Source: Orobanche coerulescens (taxonomy: Eukaryota > Streptophyta > Magnoliopsida > Lamiales > Orobanchaceae). From it: a DNA stretch of 64,000 nt. Shown here in pieces: positions 1-9,958 of the stretch (position 1 is the stretch's first letter; each line of letters opens with the position of its first letter). The position numbers and the translations under genes were made by a program. Below the pieces are notes generated by a model. It was not told the DNA's origin. It made no database searches and saw only the letters and a program-made list of their open reading frames with translations. The DNA is taken from assembly GCA_033398695.1 (NCBI GenBank), contig CM065802.1, positions 84,833,096 through 84,897,095 of the forward strand. Direction: 5' to 3'.

Positions 1-76
1 TTTTGGGCGATTTCTTGGCGATTTATTCCTCCAATCATCTCAACCATCATCTTCTTTGAGTTTTTGGTGTATAATC
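1..76 (+). repeat. Family B 5' LTR, left fragment
   Basis: This piece aligns with 23936-24010 in the B 3' LTR with a few substitutions. It is cut at 76 by insertion of element A. Bases 72-76 (taatc) are the left copy of the A target duplication. Confidence 0.9.
72..76. repeat. Target site duplication of element A, left copy (taatc)
   Basis: The five bases taatc lie directly before the first TG of LTR1. The same five bases directly follow the final CA of LTR3 (17006-17010). A single duplication around the whole three-LTR structure shows that the composite occupies one insertion site. Confidence 0.92.
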
Positions 77-227
77 TGTAATATCCGGATTTATTACTGT
101 GTATTTTACCTGTATTCGAACCCTGTATTATTCGGATTTGTGGTTTTGATTATTGGAGTATGATAATTCTTGCATTGACATCCTTGTACTTAAGTATAAC
201 ATCATGCAAAATTTCTCATGTAAACTC

Positions 228-460
228 GTGATAGCGCACGCTAAGAATGTAGCTTAACGCGCGCTATCGGGCTACTACTAGCGCACGCTATGCATGTAGG
301 AGTTGCGTGCGCTAAGAACTCAATTATTGAGCGGGACGGCTAGCACATGCGCCAGCCGGGACATGGGTCCGGATAAGAATCCTGCGGATGAACCTGGACA
401 GTTCTGAAGTCAACTCTTATTAGCGCACGCTAAGGAAAGCTTAGTAGCGTGCGCTAACTT
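228..460. repeat. CpG-rich palindrome array upstream of the LTR1 TATA box
   Basis: Copies and variants of TAGCGCACGCTA occur at 232-243, 279-290, 421-432 and 445-456 (as TAGCGTGCGCTA), with degenerate copies at about 252-266, 303-314 and 340-354. The core is TAGCG-YR-CGCTA, and the form TAGCGTACGCTA is a perfect palindrome. The array ends 17 bases before the TATA box. Equivalent arrays are at about 7520-7750 (LTR2) and 14815-15045 (LTR3). A protein-binding role is inferred from spacing and symmetry only. Confidence 0.75.
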
Positions 461-476
461 GTTAAATGCATAATAT

Positions 477-482
477 TATAAA
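477..482 (+). promoter_or_regulatory. TATA box of LTR1
   Basis: TATAAA lies in an AT-rich run directly downstream of the palindrome array and is conserved in all three A LTRs. Transcription would start about 30 bases downstream, near 505-515, defining the U3/R boundary. This placement is inferred from plant promoter norms. Confidence 0.6.
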
Positions 483-1304
483 TGGGACAACAACCGTTTT
501 GGCTTTCATTTCTTTCGCTCATTCTTCATCCTTGAGAGGCCAGAGAGCTTTAATCACCCCTCTAACACACTTAGAACATATATTAGTGATCTTTGTATAT
601 GGATTATCACTTGGGAGTAATCATTGAAGTGGAATAGCACCTTGGAGTGGCACATAACCAACCGGAGTCGGATTCTACCTTGTGGTTCAGTGATTTCGGC
701 ATATTAAGGTATGTTCAACCTATCACCAGTCTTAGATTTGGATTCCAAGGGATATGATGATCATGTTAACGAGATATTTAATTTCATTAGTGAATTATTC
801 AACAACATCATGTTTAGAAGATTGGAATGTCTACAATTACGATATTATTGTTAGAACCTTGAAGTCAGAATCCTAGTACTTCAAATGATGAGAGAAACAT
901 TCTGAAGTTAACAATCCGTATGATTTATGTTATCTTTGTGATCATGAATTGGAGGTGATGTTATAAGAACTTAAAGGAAGAATCATCTTAGGAAATATTC
1001 TTTCGTATAAGTTGGAATTGTTAGTTCACCTCAAGATGAAGTCTGAATATGTATAATGATAGTAGAATCTAATACATCACCGGAGATCACCAACTTCGCA
1101 TGAGAATTGTAATCAAGATGGATTATGGTGTTATGATGATTATACGTATACTCGCATCTTGAAGTTGTTATTATCCTTGAGATCATTCATAAGGGTTATG
1201 AACATAACATGAAGTCGGATAACAAACATCAAATCACCGAGGAATTCGTTTACTTCATCACCATTGGTATAATCTGCTGCCCTCCAGTGAACTGCCATGC
1301 ACTC

Positions 1305-1525
1305 TTAGCATGCGCTAAGCTACGTGAATTAACGTGCGCTATCGTGTATGTTTAGCGTACGCCACATTTGCAACTTAGCGTGCGCTAAGTCATCAAAGTA
1401 GTCGATTGGTGACCGGTGAAATCTTGACCGTGCATGGTTAGCGTACGCTAGGCTGTGTGTATTGCGTGCGCTAACGAGTAGCATTAACGTACGCTACATA
1501 GGATGCGTAGCGTGCGTTAATCTAT
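1305..1525. repeat. Second palindrome array inside LTR1
   Basis: At least seven further copies of the TAGCG-YR-CGCTA motif are spread here, including the perfect palindrome TAGCGTACGCTA near 1440. They lie downstream of the TATA box, so they would be in the transcribed leader. The array recurs at about 8595-8815 and 15890-16105. Confidence 0.65.
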
Positions 1526-1783
1526 CCAGGCAGATTGCATATTAAGGACTTCCTACCGTAATTGTTGAATTGTTAGACGTTCGTACGGCATGAAATGAAT
1601 TCTGTGCTATTTCTTTTGTTAAGGTTCGAGCTTAACACGTGATTGATCGAAGGGGACGACCTTCAAGTATTTTAATATTCGTGGAAGTTTATTCTTGTCA
1701 ACGAATCGAGGCAAGTACTCTAATTAGAATTGTTTATATTATGACAATTATGATGTGATTGTATCGTGTAAATATGTTGTGAA

Positions 1784-1935
1784 TATATGTCCACCATGCG
1801 TTGATCCGACGGGAATCATCATGGGAATCTATAGCTGTGTGCGCTGGATCGTTGGACAGGTAGTTCCACCATGTGTTGGTCCGACGGGATCATCATGGGA
1901 ATCTATAGCTGTGTGCGCTGGATCGTTGGAATACC
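1784..1935 (+). repeat. Duplicated ~75-bp unit in LTR1
   Basis: Two copies of a unit run from gtccaccatgcgttgatccg to gtgcgctggatcgttgga, separated by a short joint. The same pair occurs in LTR2 (about 9078-9228, second copy altered) and LTR3 (about 16370-16520). Small open frames here come from the repeat and are not genes. Confidence 0.8.
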
Positions 1936-2040
1936 ATCAGTATGTTGAAACTATTATGATATGATATGTGTTGTGGATATTCTCGTTGGAGAAACTTGTT
2001 ATGATATAATTGTTGATTATATCACTATTGTATGATTATT

Positions 2041-2085
2041 GTACTTGTACTAGCATCGTTTTGCTAACCCCTTCGGGGGTGAACA
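2041..2085 (+). other. Conserved C/G-stem hairpin in the transcribed LTR, copy in LTR1
   Basis: The string tacttgtactagc is followed by gctaacccc-ttc-gggggt, which can fold as a short C/G stem with a three-base loop. Matching blocks occur at 9333-9372 and 16623-16665 in A, 17815-17856 and 24836-24878 in B, 31129-31190 and 36459-36530 in C, and on the minus strand at 63091-63134 in E. The LTRs around them are otherwise very different. The function is unknown; a leader RNA structure is an inference. Confidence 0.6.
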
Positions 2086-2436
2086 TTTGTGTATGTTCAG
2101 GATCCAGGAGAGCGGGGAAACAACCACTGGAGATGGATGACGACGAGGGTGCAGAGTGATGTTCCGGCCGGGTTTACTGTATGTTATTTGTTGGTTATTT
2201 TAATAAGTACTCGAGTACGTCGTCGATTTATAATGTTTGGATTTTAGTGATGTAATAATAACTCTTCTTGGAATAATTGTAATTTCGGTTTTGAACCAGT
2301 CGGTTGAATTTTATTTCAGAAATTTCATAAACTGGTATCTGTTATTGTCGTTTCCTTTATTCAGCCTTGTAAATTCTTATGTAAAGGATTTACGGCGCTG
2401 TAATATTCCTGAATATATCGGGGGTGTTACAGAATA

Positions 2437-2448
2437 TGGTATCGGAGC
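2437..2448 (+). other. Primer binding site, tRNA-Met type, internal region A1
   Basis: TGGTATCGGAGC starts five bases after the LTR1 end. It matches the usual plant tRNA-Met primer site TGGTATCAGAGC except at one base. It would prime minus-strand cDNA synthesis. Confidence 0.85.
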
Positions 2449-2666
2449 TAAGATTTTGGATATCTTGGCCATTGGGTTAAACTAGGGGCCATTTACGTCT
2501 TTTGAGGTAACCGGCCGTGAATGACATCACTGCACTGCCTACGTCTTCATGCGAACGGTGGTTGTAAGTTCCTAAACTCTATCTCGTTCTTTACATGTTG
2601 TATCTCTTTATGCTTGAACAATAGAACGATGTCGTTTCCTGTATATTAAGTATTTGTGCTTACAGT

Positions 2667-3908
2667 ATGTTGAGAGGCGGACGTGGACGTGGTCGCGGTC
2701 GTGGACGCGGACGAAGGAATGCTGAAAGGGAGATGTCGCCTTCTAATCAGGCTAGTCATAGCTCAGGCGAGCCGCAACAATCCATCAATAACGAACCGGA
2801 ACCTGGTGTACCAGAAATCCTTCGTCAAGTCGTGAACCAGATGACTCAGTTCGCTCAGGTCGTGGACCGAATGCAAGTGGTGGCAGGAATTCAGCAGGGA
2901 GATGGACAACAAAGGATTCTAGAAATGGGAAATCGAGGTGACCGATGGTTACAAGAGGTGGCAAAGATGCAACCACCGAAATTTGACGGCTTTTCCGAGA
3001 CTCCCACTTGGGACCATTGGTTGAAGGAACTGGAGAAAATTTTTGCTGGAATTAATTGCCCGGACGACAGGAGAGCTCCTATTGCCCAGTACTTTCTGAT
3101 AGGGGAAGCATCCGAGTGGTGGGAAGCTATCCGACCTGCAGATCATGATGCCGATTGGACGGAATTTAAAATGATGATGGAAGCTCGGTATTGCCCTCGC
3201 CCTGTGAGGGAAGCTAAAATTCGGGAGTTTTTCTCCGCTCAGCCATCAGACGAACCCGTATCCCAGACGATTAAGACGTTTAACCAGCAGTTAGCATTTG
3301 TTCGACATCTGGTCAGAACAGATGCGGAGATGATGATTCATTTTGAAATGAGGATGAAACCAAAAATCCAGAGGTACATGTCCGGTTTTGAATGTACCAC
3401 TCTCCGCCAATACCAGGATAAGGCGTTGGCGTACGAAATTAAAGAAGCAGCAATGGAGAAGTTTATGGAGTCGAAGAAACAGAAAGTCTCTAGTACTTTT
3501 ACAGAGCACAAGAGAAGTGGGCCCCGCAAGGCCCAGTCTTCTTTTTCTTTCAAGAAACCTCCGCACCCATCTAAGAGCGGAAAGAATTACGGAACAATGT
3601 CAGCCACGATGGATACAGCTAGGAAGTGCTTTAATTGTGGTCGCCCAGGCCACCTTTGGCGCGATTGTTTGCGCACCCCAGTTACATGTTTGATCGGACG
3701 AAAGGGCACCGTGCGACGTTTTGCAAGGACGCCACCAAATACAATGGAACCCGTTCATCACAGCCAGTTCAGAAGGAAGCTAGTATCCAACAGACGCAGC
3801 AAAGTGTTCAGATGCCTCAAAATTTTGGCCGCGGACGAGGTAGAGGACAATGGGACCGAAAGGGGACATCGAGTGCCGGATCTGTTCCCCCACGTCTGTA
3901 TGAGATGA
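2667..3908 (+). pseudogene. gag: Gag of element A, copy 1, frameshifted near its C terminus
   Basis: The ATG at 2667 opens an RG-rich N terminus (MLRGGRGRGRGRGRGRR), then a retrotransposon gag domain with WDHWLKELEKIFAG and IAQYFLIGEASEWWEA, then a CCHC zinc knuckle (CFNCGRPGHLWRDC, nucleotides about 3627-3668). Just after CLRTPVTC, near 3690, this copy lacks about four bases present in copy 2, so the second knuckle and the link to protease are read out of frame. The 3' part of the open frame (about 3700-3908) is therefore not real Gag. Gag would form the cytoplasmic particle and bind the element RNA. Family assignment is firm; function is lost or truncated. Confidence 0.9.
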
Positions 3909-6900
3909 GTAGGACAGACGATCACGATGCTGCTGTCGCATCAGGTACTATCCAAATCCTTTCCCAGCCAGTTAGTGTTTTATTCGATACGGGAGCTACG
4001 CATTCTTTTATATCTCTGTCTTGTATAAATCGTTTGAATATTTCCGGTTTTCATACTTTTGAACCTTATGTTGTTGGTTTACCGAGTGGAGAGAGGATTG
4101 TTGGGAACTTAGAGACTAGAGATTTTCCTGTATTATTTGGGGGTAGGGAGTGGCTCTCAAATCTAATTGTGATAGAAATGAAAGGAGATGACCTAATACT
4201 CGGATACGATTGGCTTAATCGATATGGAGCAATTGTAAACTACCGAAGGAGGAATATCTCGCTGATCGCTGACGATGGTTCCGAAATTCTGTTTGAGGGA
4301 TGGAAATCGGGCAGCTCAGGAAAATTGATCAAAGCAATGAAAGCTGTCAGATTGTTGAAATAGGGCTGTATCGGGTACTGGTGCTATGCAATGAAGAAAG
4401 AAGACGAGGTTGTGGAACTTTCATCCATTCCTGTTGTGAACGAATTTCCAGATGTATTTCCTGACGAATTACCTGGGCTACCTCCACGAAGGGATGTAGA
4501 ATTTACCATTGAGCTGGAACCCGGGGCTACTCCAATTTCTAAGGCGCCGTATCGTATGGCACCTACTGAAATGTATGAACTGAAGAAGCAGCTGGAGGAG
4601 TTACTGGACAAGGGCTATATTCAGCCAAGCGTTTCACCCTGGGGAGCGCCAGTTCTTTTTGTCCGAAAGAAGGATGGATCGCTTCGACTGTGTATTGACT
4701 ATCGAGAGCTGAACAAGATGACGATTAAGAACAAGTATCCGTTGCCACGGATTGAGGATCTGTTTGACCAGTTGCAAGGGGTAACAGTATTTTCTAAAAT
4801 CGATCTGAGATCAGGATACCATCAGCTGAGAATTAAGGAATCTGATGTTCCAAAGTCAGCATTCAGAACTCGCTACGGACACTATGAGTTTGTAGTGATG
4901 CCATTTGGTCTCACTAATGCACCTGCTGTATTCATGCAGTTGATGAGCCGAGTGTTCATCGAATATTTGGATAAATTTGTGGTCGTGTTCATTGATGATA
5001 TTCGGGTGTATTCTAAGAACCCGGAAGAGCATGCACAGCATTTGCGGATTGTACTAGAACTTTTGAGAAGCGAGCAACTGTACGCCAAACTCTCTAAGTG
5101 TGAATTCTGGCTAAAAGAAGTAATGTTCCTCGGTCATGTGGTATCAGTAGAAGGAGTCCGAGTAGATCCGCAGAAAATCGAAGCAATTATGGATTGGAAA
5201 CCTCCAAAGAACGTGAAAGAAGTCTGAAGTTTCTTAGGACTTGCTGGGTATTATCGTCGGTTCGTGGAAGGGTTTTCCAAAATCTCCCGCCCACTTACTC
5301 GACTCCTGCAGAAAACTCAAAAGTTCGAGTGGAACGAGTCGTGTCAGAGTAGTTTTGACGAATTAAAGAATAGATTGACGACGGCACCGATTCTATCACT
5401 TCCACAGGGGACTGGAGGATTCATAGTTTACAGTGATGCTTCGAACCAAGGACTCGGATACGTATTAATGAAGAATGACAAGGTGATCGCTTATGCTTCA
5501 CGGCAGCTGAAACCTTATGAAGTGAATTACCCAACACATGATTTGGAGCTAGCAGCAGTAGTTTTTGCTTTGAAGATCTGGAGGCATTATCTGTACGGGA
5601 CTCACTGTCAGATCTTTACGGATCACAAGAGTCTCAAATACATCTTCAGTCAGAATGAATTGAACATGCGGCAAAAAAGATGGTTAGAGCTGATTAAGTA
5701 CTATGACTTGGAGATTTTGTATCATCCAGGCAAAGCGAATGTAGTAGCCGATGCGCTCAGCCGCAAGCCTGTTTCTATTCAGATGCTAGAAACGCTGACC
5801 TCCCAACTTAGCCTTCAACGAGAGATGATTCGAGAAGGAATTGAAGTGTGGTTACAAAGAGTCCAAGGACAACTGTGCGTAATGGAATTAACTTCATCAT
5901 TAACCGAAGAAATCAAATCTAGACAGGCGGATGATCCTCTGATGATTCGGTTACGTGATGAAGTAATCAAAGGAAAGGCCCCCGGATTCATAATTCATGA
6001 TGATGGAGTTTTGAAATTTTAGAACCGACTCTACGTTCCCGATGTTGATATTCTAAAACAGACGATTATGAAGGAAGCTCACAGTTCGCCTTATTCTATC
6101 CACCCGGGCACCAATAAAATGTATAAGGACTTGAAGCAGAATTTCTGGTGGGGCAACATGAAGAAAGACGTAGCGAACTATGTTTCGAAATGCTTGACTT
6201 GTCAGCAGGTTAAGATCGAGCATCAACGGCCTGCCGGAATGTTGAATCCGCTCCCAATTCCTGAGTGGAAGTGGGAGGACATATCGATGGACTTTATCAC
6301 TAATATGCCGAGGACCAAGATGGGAATGAACATGATTTGGGTGATAGTTGATCGTTTAACCAAATCAGCTCATTTCCTAGGCATTAAGGACACATGGGGA
6401 CCAGAGAAATTGGCGCGAGTATTTATTTCGGAGATAGTTCGATTGCATGGTATGCCGAAAACCATTATTTCTGATAGAGACGGACGTTTTGTGTCTCACT
6501 TTTGGAAAGCAATTCATAAGGCCTTGGGGACCGAATTGAACTTCAGTACAACTTATCACCCGCAGACTGACGGACAATCCGAGAGGACTATTCAAACAGT
6601 GGAAGATATACTGAGGGCTTGTGCCTTAGATTGGTCAACTGATTGGGAAGTTCACCTACCGTTGATTGAATTTACCTACAACAATAGTTGGCATGCTTCC
6701 ATTAAGATGGCACCATTCGAGGCATTATACGGGAGGAGATGTAGATCGCCCCTATGTTGGGATGATTCCTCAGACTTGATCGGTACAGAACCAGAGATGA
6801 TCGTAAAGACTCGAGAGAAGATAGCCTTGATTCGTGAAAGGCTGTTGACCGCCCAGAGTCGCCAGAAATCTTACGCAGACGTACGTCGTCGCCCATTGGA

Positions 6901-7330
6901 GTTCAGTACTGGAGACCACGTACTGTTGAAGGTTTCTCCTACTCGAGGGATCTTTCGTTTCGGAAGGAAAGGAAAGCTGAGTCCGAGATATATCGGACCA
7001 TTTGATATCCTTGAGAGAGTCGGAGAGTTAGCATACAGATTGGCATTGCCGCCGTCAGTGTGCCATGTTCATAACGTGTTCCACGTATCCCAGTTACGGA
7101 GGTACATACCAGATCCTAGTCATGTCATTGATTTCAGCGAGATCGAAGTTGCTCAAGATGGGACGTTTGAAGAAAGACCGGTCAAGATACTCGAGAGTCG
7201 AGTTAAGCAGTTGAGGAACAAACCAATCGTTTTGGTCAAAGTTCAATGGTCACGCCATGGAGTGGAAGAAGCCACATGGGAAACGGAAGATGGCATGAAT
7301 TCTAGATATCCCGAGTTATTTCCGTCTTGA
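3635..7330 (+). pseudogene. pol: Pol of element A, copy 1 (protease-RT-RNase H-integrase-chromodomain), three in-frame stops
   Basis: After the gag frameshift the reading frame stays the same to 7330, broken by stops at 4361 (TAG), 5225 (CGA to TGA) and 6020 (CAG to TAG). The aspartic protease has LFDTGATHSFIS (about 3981-4016). RT runs from about 4391 and its catalytic box reads FIDDIRVYS, where copy 2 has FIDDILVYS. RNase H follows ([29 protein letters not shown]). Integrase has an HHCC segment (about 6090-6215, CLTCQQVK) and a D,D,E core. The end (about 7150-7327) has VKVQWSRHGVEEATWE, typical of the Tekay-type chromodomain thought to steer insertion to heterochromatin. Copy 1 is dead, but few changes would separate it from a working form. 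Confidence 0.93.
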
Positions 7331-7345
7331 GTTTTGGGACGAAAC

Positions 7346-7365
7346 TCCTTTTTAGTAGGAGAGTA
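7346..7365 (+). other. Polypurine tract before LTR2, with conserved upstream box
   Basis: The purine-rich run tagtaggagagta directly precedes LTR2 and would prime plus-strand synthesis. Upstream, at 7333-7347, is ttttgggacgaaact, a box repeated before the polypurine tract in copy 2, in B (23158-23171) and in C (33570-33576). Confidence 0.7.
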
Positions 7366-9723
7366 TGTAATATCCGGATTTATTACTGTGTATTTTACCT
7401 GTATTCGAACCCTGTATTATTTGGATTTGTGGTTTTGATTATTGGAGTATGATAATTCTTGCATTGGCATCCTTGTACTTAAGTATAACATCATGCAAAA
7501 TTTCTCATGCAAACTCGTGATAGCGCACGCTAAGAATGTAGCTTAACACGCGCTATCGGGCTACTACTAGCGCACGCTATGCATGTAGGAGTTGCGTGCG
7601 CTAAGAACTCAATTATTGAGCGGGACGGCTAGCACATGCGCCAGCCGGGACATGGGTCCGGATAAGATTCTTGCGGATGAACCTGGACAGTTCTGAAGTC
7701 AACTCTTATTAGCGCACGCTAAGGAAAGCTTAGTAGCATGCGCTAACTTGTTAAATGCAGAATATTATAAATGGGACAACAACCGTTTTGGCTTTCATTT
7801 CTTTCGCTCATTCTTCATCCTTGAGAGGCCAGAGAGCTTTAATCACCCCTCTAACACACTTATAACATATATTAGTGATCTTTGTATATGGATTATCACT
7901 TGGGAGTAATCATTGAAGTGGAATAGCACCTTGGAGTGGCACATAACCAACCGGAGTCGGATTCTACCTTGTGGTTCAGTGATTTCGGCATATTAAGGTA
8001 TGTTCAACCTATCACTAGTCTTAGATTTGGATTCCAAGGGATATGATGATCATGTTAACGAGATATTGAATTTCATTAGTGAATTATTCAACAACATCAT
8101 GTTTAGAAGATTGGAATGTCTACAATTACGATATTATTGTTAGAACCTTGAAGTCAGAATCCTAGTACTTCAAATGATGAGAGAAACATTCTGAAGTTAA
8201 CAATCCGTATGATTTATGTTATCTTTGTGATCATGAATTGGAGGTGATGTTATAAGAACTTAAAGGAAGAATCATCTTAGGAAATATTCTTTCGTATAAG
8301 TTGGAATTGTTAGTTCACCTCAAGATGAAGTCTGAATATGTATAATGATAGTAGAATCTAATACATCACCGGAGATCACCAACTTCGCATGAGAATTGTA
8401 AACAATATGGATTATGGTGTTATGATGATTATACGTATACTCGCATCTTGAAGTTGTTATTATCCTTGAGATCATTCATAAGGGTTATGAACATAACATG
8501 AAGTCGGATAACAAACATCAAATCACCGAGGAATTCGTTTACTTCATCACCATTAGTATAATCTGCTGCCCTCCAGTGAACTGCCATGCACTCTTAGCGT
8601 GCGCTAAGCTACGTGAATTAACGTGCGCTATCGTGTATGTTTAGCGTACGCCACATTTGCAACTTAGTGTGCGCTAAGTCATCAGGCGAGTCAGTTGGCT
8701 GACCAGTGAGGTACTGACCGTGCATGGTTAGCGTACGCTAGGCTGTGTGTATTGCGTGCACTAATGAGTAGCATTAACGTACGCTACATAGGATGCGTAG
8801 CGTGCATTAATCTATCCAGGCAGATTGCATATTAAGGACTTCCTACCGTAATTGTTGAATTGTTAGACGTTCGTACAGCATGAAATGAATCCTGTGCTAT
8901 TTCTTTTGTTAAGGTTCGAGCTTAACACGTGATTGATCGAAGGGGACGACCTTCAAGTATTTTAATATTCGTGGAAGTTTATTCTTGTCAACGAATCGAG
9001 GCAAGTACTCTAATTAGAATTGTTTAGATTATGACAATTATGATGTTATTGTATCGTGTAAATATGTTGTGAATATATGTCCACCATGCGTTGATCCGAC
9101 GGGAATCATCATGGGAATCTATAGCTGTGTGCGCTGGATCGTTGGACAGGTAGTTCCACCATGTGTTGGTCCGACGGGATCATCATGGGAATCTATAGTC
9201 AGTCTTGTACTGGATCGTTGGAATACCATCAGTATGTTGAAACTGTTATGATATGATATGTGTTGTGGATATTCTCGTTGGAGAAACTTGTTATGAAATA
9301 ATTGTTGATTATATCACTGTTGTATGATTATTGTACTTGTACTAGCATCGTTGTGCTAACCCCTTCGGGGGTGAACATTTGTGTATGTTCAGGATCCAGG
9401 AGAGCGGGGAAACAACCACTGGAGATGCATGACGATGAGGGTGCAGAGTGATGTTCCGGCCGGGATTACTGTCTGTTATTTGTTGGTTATTTTAATAAGT
9501 ACTCGAGTACGTCGTCGATTTATAATGTTTGGATTTTAGTGATGTAATAATAACTCTTCTTGGAATAATTGTAATTTCGGTTTTGAACCAGTCGGTTGAA
9601 TTTTATTTCAGAAATTTCATAAACTGGTATCTGTTATTGTCGTTTCCTTTATTCAGCCTTGTAAATTCTTATGTAAAGGATTTACGGCGCTGTAATATTC
9701 CTGAATATATCGGGGGTGTTACA
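7366..9723 (+). repeat. LTR2 (middle LTR) of element A
   Basis: It has the same ends and layout as LTR1 and is about 2358 bp long. It serves both as 3' LTR of copy 1 and 5' LTR of copy 2. The bases beside it (gagta left, gaata right) are not a target duplication. It shares several variants with LTR3 against LTR1 but has private changes in the duplicated unit near 9198-9215. Confidence 0.93.
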
Positions 9724-9728
9724 GAATA

Positions 9729-9740
9729 TGGTATCGGAGC
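9729..9740 (+). other. Primer binding site, tRNA-Met type, internal region A2
   Basis: TGGTATCGGAGC lies five bases after the end of LTR2 and is identical to the site of copy 1. Confidence 0.85.
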
Positions 9741-9958
9741 TAAGATTTTGGATATCTTGGCCATTGGGTTAAACTAGGGGCCATTTACGTCTTTTGAGGT
9801 AACCGGCCGTGAATGACATCACTGCACTACCTACGTCTTCATGCGAACGGTGGTTGTAAGTTCCTAAACTCTATCTCGTTCTTTACATGTTGTATCTCTT
9901 TATGCTTGAACAATAGAACGATGTCGTTTCCTGTATATTAAGTATTTGTGCTTACAGT

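Larger units (their letters stand above)
77..2431 (+). repeat. LTR1 of element A
   Basis: The LTR runs from tgtaatatccgg to gggggtgttaca and is about 2355 bp long. From left to right it holds a CpG-rich palindrome array (228-460), a TATA box (477-482), a second palindrome array (about 1305-1525), a duplicated 75-bp unit (1784-1935) and a C/G-stem hairpin (2041-2085). The block around 1398-1432 differs from LTR2 and LTR3, which agree with each other there. Confidence 0.93.

Noticed and set aside
228..460. Spaced short palindromes considered as a CRISPR-like array
   Set aside because: Spacing is irregular, the same spacers recur in every LTR copy, and the context is a plant LTR promoter.
2237..2485. 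82-codon frame with a hydrophobic start, identical at 9529-9777
   Set aside because: It spans the LTR end and primer site of element A and is repeated only because the LTR is repeated. It has no domain and lies in the leader.
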